Positions 60,118 to 64,000 of a stretch of DNA of 64,000 nt are shown here, in pieces. This stretch comes from RPRB01 sp035519675 (lineage in GTDB: Bacteria > Myxococcota > Myxococcia > Myxococcales > Myxococcaceae): NCBI GenBank assembly GCA_035519675.1, contig DATIWB010000001.1, positions 62,001 to 126,000 on the forward strand, written 5' to 3'. Position numbers and translations under genes: made by a program. How positions within the stretch are numbered: the stretch's first letter is position 1; each line of letters opens with the position of its first letter. Below the pieces are notes generated by a model that did not search any database, was not told where the DNA came from, and worked only from the letters and a program-made list of their open reading frames with translations.

Positions 60118-61947
60118 TCAGCGCCCGGTGGCGGCGGCCTCCGGACGGAACCGGGTGCGGATCCGGTGCTTCACCGTCTCCAGGGCGTCGGCGACCGACA
60201 CCCGAGCCTTCTCCCCGAAGGCCACCACGAACTCGTGCCGATCGAGGTCGGCCAGCTTGCGCCGCTCCTGGACCGGGCGCCGGGCCTGCTGGAGCCGCAC
60301 CGCCGTCAGTGGCACCGGGATGCCGTGCCGCTCGAGCACGTCGGCCCAGAACCGGCGCTTGAGCTGGCCCACCGTCATTCGCTCCAGCTGCACCGGGAGC
60401 AGCTGCACCGAGACCGATGCCGCGCCCATCCGAAAGCTCCACTCGGAGAGCAATTCCAGATCTAGGAAGGCGGTGTTCAACACCGACTGGACGTCCTCTC
60501 CCCGGGGCAGGAAGTAGCTCCGGACCAGGTGGCCGCATCGAGGGCAGGAGCTGGCGTGCAGGTCGTCCAGCCCGCGGAGGCGGTAGAGCGGGACGGCGAA
60601 GATCTCCTCCTGACACCCGGGACAGCCGGTGCGCTCGCCGAGGGTGGACAGCACCCGCCGGAACTCGACCCGGAGCGCGTGCGTGCGGAGCGTCAGCGGC
60701 ACGGCGTCGCGCAGCAGCGCGCTCCGGAAGCGGAGCCCGCTCTGCACCAGCCGCTCCCCGGCCCGTCGGACCCCGAACTCGACCAGGTCCGCCGCCTCCA
60801 CCAGTGCGCGCTCCAGCGTCCGGGGCTTCTCGTCGCGGGTGCCCAGGTGCTCGAACCGGAGGGCGAGATCCTCGTAGGTCCGCAGCCCGTCCAGAGGATG
60901 TGGCACCAGCTCGCTGGCGTAGGCGAAGAGCACCAGGCGCGCCGCCGCGGGCGAGCTCCGGGCCAGCGCAGCGATCCGCTCCGCCTCCGCCCTCGCCTCC
61001 GGAGCAGCCCGGGTCGCCTCCAGGGCCTCGAGCGAGAGACGGACCAGCCGCTGGCGGCCGAGCGGGTCGAAGGCCCGGTCCAGCGACCTCTTGCCCTCGG
61101 TGGCCAGCGACCTTCGGTTTGCTCGTCTCACCGCATCCTCCAGCGCCCCCGCAGCATCGCGCACGTCGCCGAGCGCCACCTCGCACCGCGAGGCCAGCTC
61201 GGCGCGGAGCGCGTCGAAGAAGTCACGTCCGTCCTCCCCCGGCAGGCGCGATCGGCGGAGGAGCTCGGCCGTGGCGCACCCGCGGAGCGACGCGAGGTCG
61301 AGCCGCAGGCCATCGCGCGCCGACTCGAACCGCGCCCGGCGTTCCTCCAGCAGCCGGACCTCCTCCTCGAGCGACACCGCGGGCTCGGGCAGCTCCGAGC
61401 CGAGTGCCTGGTCCGCCAGCGCCTCCAGCCCCGCGCGGTCGCCCGCCCGGTACAGTGCGTTGATCCGGGCCATCAGCGCGGCGTGACGGACCTGCTCCTC
61501 CTCGGTCCGGGCCAGGTCGGGATGGAAGCGACGCGCCAGCCGCCGGTAGAGGGACTTGAGGTCCGCCGCCGGGGCAGGCTCCGGGGCAGGCTCCTCGTCG
61601 GCCAGCTCGGCCTCCCGCGACTCCTGGTGCAGCTCGCGGGTGCGCTGCCGCTCGATGCGGCGGGCCCGGGCGGCGCGCTGGCCCGGCGCGGCCTCGACCA
61701 GCATCTCCGCCCAGCGCTCGAGCTGGCGGACGACGGAGGCGATGCGGTGAAAGAGACGCTGCTCGTCGGCGAGCTCGGCCCGGTGCCGGACCTCGAAGGC
61801 GGCCAGCTGTCCCCGGAGCGTCTCGCACTCCAGCTCCAGCTGGGCCACCTCGTCACGGAGAGCGTCCAGCTCGGCGAACAGGCGCTGGAGGCGCTCGCGG
61901 AGAGGAGAGGCGGCGAGGACGATGGCGGCAGGTCGGGCGCGAGACAC
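60118..61947 (-). CDS. J-domain-like protein with coiled coil and C-terminal zinc ribbon
   Basis: 609 residues from GTG 61947; a longer open frame upstream lacks family features and overlaps the next gene. Residues about 18-115 are a coiled coil (ERLQRLFAELDALRDEVAQL). A J-domain-like segment (about 128-170: KSLYRRLARRFHPDLARTEE, HPD at 142-144) suggests contact with a DnaK. The middle (about 190-430) is helical, Ala/Arg-rich, and a zinc ribbon follows (CPGCQEEIF...SCPRCGH, about 438-466). The end is beta-rich. No named function. Convergent with arfB (57 bases). Confidence 0.75.
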   Translation of the reverse strand: MSRARPAAIVLAASPLRERLQRLFAELDALRDEVAQLELECETLRGQLAAFEVRHRAELADEQRLFHRIASVVRQLERWAEMLVEAAPGQRAARARRIERQRTRELHQESREAELADEEPAPEPAPAADLKSLYRRLARRFHPDLARTEEEQVRHAALMARINALYRAGDRAGLEALADQALGSELPEPAVSLEEEVRLLEERRARFESARDGLRLDLASLRGCATAELLRRSRLPGEDGRDFFDALRAELASRCEVALGDVRDAAGALEDAVRRANRRSLATEGKRSLDRAFDPLGRQRLVRLSLEALEATRAAPEARAEAERIAALARSSPAAARLVLFAYASELVPHPLDGLRTYEDLALRFEHLGTRDEKPRTLERALVEAADLVEFGVRRAGERLVQSGLRFRSALLRDAVPLTLRTHALRVEFRRVLSTLGERTGCPGCQEEIFAVPLYRLRGLDDLHASSCPRCGHLVRSYFLPRGEDVQSVLNTAFLDLELLSEWSFRMGAASVSVQLLPVQLERMTVGQLKRRFWADVLERHGIPVPLTAVRLQQARRPVQERRKLADLDRHEFVVAFGEKARVSVADALETVKHRIRTRFRPEAAATGR

Positions 61948-61996
61948 TTGGGCTCGGACGCGCGAGTCTACAGGACTTCCTCCCGCCCCCGTTCGC

Positions 61997-63256
61997 TCAG
62001 CGCTCGCGTGGGTCGGGGTGCCCCTTGCGCTCCTCGGGATCGACCTTCGCCGGAGCTCGTGGGCGGGGCGACGCGGCTTCGGCCCGCGGTGGGGCCTGCG
62101 CTCCGGTGGGCCGTGCCGCAGGGGCGGCGTTCTGGGCGGAAAGCGGCGCCGGAGGTGCCGCGGGCCTGGTCGCGGGCACGCTGACCGGTGGGCGGGGGGT
62201 GACTTCGGCCCGCGGAACGGGGCGAAGGACAGGGCCCTCGTTGCCCGATCGATCGGCGCCGTTGGACCACGGGCGGGGTCCGCCCTGGTCGCTGCCCATC
62301 GCCTCGGGCCGGAGTACGGGCTGCACCACCGGTTGTCCGGGCGAGGGGGGCGGCAGCCGGCGCACCGAGACGGTACTCGTGCCCGGCTGGACCGGGACGG
62401 GCCTGCCCACCGGCTCACCCCCGACCGTGGCGGGCTGGCTCACCCCGTGCGCCGGAACCTCAGCGGGAACGGAGGCGTTCCGGACGGGAGGCGGAGGCGC
62501 GACGACCACCGGGTGCACCGAGGCCGCGTCGTGGGCGATGACCGGCGCCTGGGCGGTCACTGGCCGCCCCTCACGCGTCACCCCGGCCGGCGCGACCACC
62601 TCGACCACCCCGCCGCGCGACACGGGACGGACCACCATCCCCGGCCGCACGACGGGCGGAGCGCTCAGCACCACCGCCGGCGGCGTGCCCACCGGCGCAG
62701 GCACGATGACCCCCGGCTGCGAGCCGGGCGGCGGCGGCACGAAGACACCGTGCGGGCCGATGGGCCGCGCGTAGCCGACGTGCACCACCCTCACCGGGAC
62801 GAGCGGGACGTAGACCGTGGGAGGCGGTGGGACGAAGACCCGCACCGTGGGTCGCCAGAAGCCGGCGACGAAGACCACCGCGTCGCCGCGGTACTCGTAG
62901 TACGGCTCGGAGTAGACCCACCCCGGCGTGGGCGGTCGCGCCCAGTGCCCGCGGGCCCAGACCCACTCACCGTTCCACCAGCTCCAGTGGCCTCCGACCC
63001 ACACCGCCTCGAACCACGGCCGCGGAGGCGGCGGATCCCAGAGCATCGGCGGAGGAGCCCAGGGGATCGCCACCGGCGCCGGCTGCTCCAGCGGAGGCTC
63101 GATGGACACGGCCACCCAGCCGGAATCCTGCTCCACCACGGGCGGCGGCGGTGGCGGCGGGCGGTACGCCACGGGAGGGGGCGGCGGCTCGCGGTACTCT
63201 CGGACCACACAGCCCGAGGCGAGCACCGCGCATCCCATGAAGAGCATCCTGCGCAT
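61997..63256 (-). CDS. Proline-rich YXWGXW-type lipoprotein
   Basis: 419 residues from ATG 63256. Lipobox LASGC (C16). The mature start is Pro-rich (YREPPPPPVAYRPPPPPP), then GGHWSWWNGEWVWARGHW, the YXWGXW-type aromatic repeat, and long stretches of Pro/Val/Ala. Family members are seen in Myxococcota and other bacteria; function unknown, often near envelope stress genes. The low-complexity second half (about 190-419) is likely disordered. Precedes the J-domain gene on the same strand by 49 bases and is divergent from the hydrolase (99 bases). Confidence 0.8.
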   Translation of the reverse strand: MRRMLFMGCAVLASGCVVREYREPPPPPVAYRPPPPPPPVVEQDSGWVAVSIEPPLEQPAPVAIPWAPPPMLWDPPPPRPWFEAVWVGGHWSWWNGEWVWARGHWARPPTPGWVYSEPYYEYRGDAVVFVAGFWRPTVRVFVPPPPTVYVPLVPVRVVHVGYARPIGPHGVFVPPPPGSQPGVIVPAPVGTPPAVVLSAPPVVRPGMVVRPVSRGGVVEVVAPAGVTREGRPVTAQAPVIAHDAASVHPVVVAPPPPVRNASVPAEVPAHGVSQPATVGGEPVGRPVPVQPGTSTVSVRRLPPPSPGQPVVQPVLRPEAMGSDQGGPRPWSNGADRSGNEGPVLRPVPRAEVTPRPPVSVPATRPAAPPAPLSAQNAAPAARPTGAQAPPRAEAASPRPRAPAKVDPEERKGHPDPRER

Positions 63257-63355
63257 CGTCGGTCTCCGTCCTTCCTTGCCTGTGGCGAGACGCCGCGCCG
63301 CCTCCCGCTATTCACCCCCGTGAACGGGCTGGGCGAAGGACTAGGCTACCGCTCG

Positions 63356-64000
63356 ATGGGGACCCGCATCCGCTGCAACGGCGTCGAGCTCGCGGTGGAG
63401 GACTGGGGTGGACGCGGGCCACCGGTGCTGTTCTCCCACGGCCTGCTCTACTCGATGCGGATGTGGGACGCGCAGATCGCCGCGCTGCGGACTGCCTTCC
63501 GCTGCGTCGCCTACGACCACCGCGGTCAAGGCCTGAGCGAGACGCCCGCCGCCGGCCTGGACATGGACACCCTGACCGACGACGTGGTGGCGCTCATCGA
63601 TTCGCTGCAGGCCGGCCCGGTGCACTTCGTCGGGATGTCGATGGGCGGATTCGTGGGGATGCGTCTGGCGGCGCGGCGCCCCGAGCTGGTGCGGTCGCTG
63701 GCGCTGGTCGACACCTCGGCGCGACCGGAACCTCCGGAGACGGTGCCGCGCTACCGCCGGATGGAGTGGGTGGCGCGCTGGCTCGGCGTCCGGCCGGTGG
63801 TGGGCCGGGTCCTGGCGATCATGCACGGAGAGAGCGCCCGGCGCGATCCGGCCCGCGCCGCGGACCTGCGCCGATGGCGCGAGCATCTGCTGTCCCTCGA
63901 CCGGGTGGCGATGCCACGCGCGGTGGAGGGTGTGCTCCGGCGCGAGGGCGTCGAGCGGCTCCTTCCCCGCATCCGCTGCCCGACCCTGGTGATGGTGGGC
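63356..64000 (+). CDS. Alpha/beta hydrolase, truncated by window edge
   Basis: 215 codons seen; the rest is outside. ATG 63356 is taken; GTG 63320 in the same frame is possible. Motifs: VLFSHGLLYSMRMWDAQ (oxyanion hole), YDHRGQGLSETP, nucleophile VGMSMGGFVGMRLAARR and the strand CPTLVMVG before the missing Asp/His part. Closest to 3-oxoadipate enol-lactonase/haloperoxidase-like hydrolases, but this group is broad and no pathway genes are nearby. Confidence 0.85.
   Translation, partial: MGTRIRCNGVELAVEDWGGRGPPVLFSHGLLYSMRMWDAQIAALRTAFRCVAYDHRGQGLSETPAAGLDMDTLTDDVVALIDSLQAGPVHFVGMSMGGFVGMRLAARRPELVRSLALVDTSARPEPPETVPRYRRMEWVARWLGVRPVVGRVLAIMHGESARRDPARAADLRRWREHLLSLDRVAMPRAVEGVLRREGVERLLPRIRCPTLVMVG

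Noticed and set aside
61948..62418. Upstream extension of the J-domain frame to 766 residues
   Set aside because: The extra part is Arg/Pro-rich, lies over the Pro-rich lipoprotein gene in another frame, and the coiled coil starts right after GTG 61947.
1..64000. CRISPR array, tRNA/rRNA genes, insertion sequence or phage genes
   Set aside because: Looked for evenly spaced repeats, tRNA cloverleaf or CCA-type ends, transposase motifs and integrases; none was seen. The HNH protein has no mobile partner.

Overview
The window is very GC-rich (about 70% by eye, not counted) and almost fully coding, with many GTG starts and many ATGA/GTGA/TGATG gene overlaps. The gene content points to a myxobacterium-like member of Myxococcota: a Ser/Thr kinase next to an FHA-type sigma-54 activator, a PilZ protein of the type common in Myxococcus, a mitochondrial/spd-type EF-G, many lipoproteins with Asp-Ala-Gly-rich stretches, and predation-style lipases and peptidases. 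This is inferred from gene families only; there is no rRNA here to confirm it. I see no tRNA, rRNA, CRISPR array, insertion sequence, phage or plasmid gene, so the window reads as chromosomal core plus lineage-specific genes.

Layout. 1-4.1 kb (minus): an envelope lipid-transport cluster, namely an LpxL-type acyltransferase fused to a DUF6624-like domain, then pqiA and pqiB (pqiB runs off the left edge). 4.2-8.3 kb (plus): a secreted coiled-coil protein, phenylalanine hydroxylase and an EF-G that closely resembles mitochondrial EF-G1. 8.4-10.1 kb (minus): a secreted protein, a decayed kup potassium-transporter remnant and a thioredoxin. 10.3-14.8 kb (plus): a VolA-like surface lipase lipoprotein followed by FadL, then a small Cys-rich protein. 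14.8-16.9 kb (minus): a DNA methyltransferase, a polysaccharide deacetylase and an outer-membrane barrel. 17-23.6 kb (plus): a secreted hypothetical, then fadN-fadA-prolyl oligopeptidase. With VolA-FadL this suggests release, uptake and beta-oxidation of fatty acids from external lipids.

23.6-34.4 kb, mostly minus: CrtI-type desaturase, RmuC, (plus) a GlcG/HbpS-like protein, an osmoprotectant-type ABC transporter in a chain of 4-base overlaps with an MFS exporter, a GYF/degenerate-J/PilZ protein, a response regulator, a YhhQ queuosine-precursor transporter, a lytic transglycosylase and an HNH nuclease. 34.4-44.3 kb: histidine phosphatase, response regulator, Smr protein, M20 peptidase, SerB, an esterase-MoxR-VWA(CoxE) operon, an FMN 2-hydroxyacid oxidase, a DUF4019 protein, a sirtuin and a zinc ribbon.

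44.4-53.7 kb: an AsmA-like/GT51 peptidoglycan transglycosylase, lemA-TPM, a kinase/FHA-activator pair with a hairpin-repeat array and an intrinsic terminator at its 3' end, a fused SpmA-SpmB protein and an alpha/beta hydrolase. 53.7-64 kb: a coiled-coil membrane protein, a 1756-residue tandem-duplicated UvrA, ArfB ribosome rescue factor, a J-domain/zinc-ribbon protein, a Pro-rich lipoprotein and a truncated hydrolase at the right edge.

The items most worth following up are the VolA-FadL pair with its duplicated N-terminal module and promoter palindrome, the tandem UvrA, the repeat array at 48040-48103, the acyltransferase-DUF6624 fusion and the AsmA-GT51 fusion.
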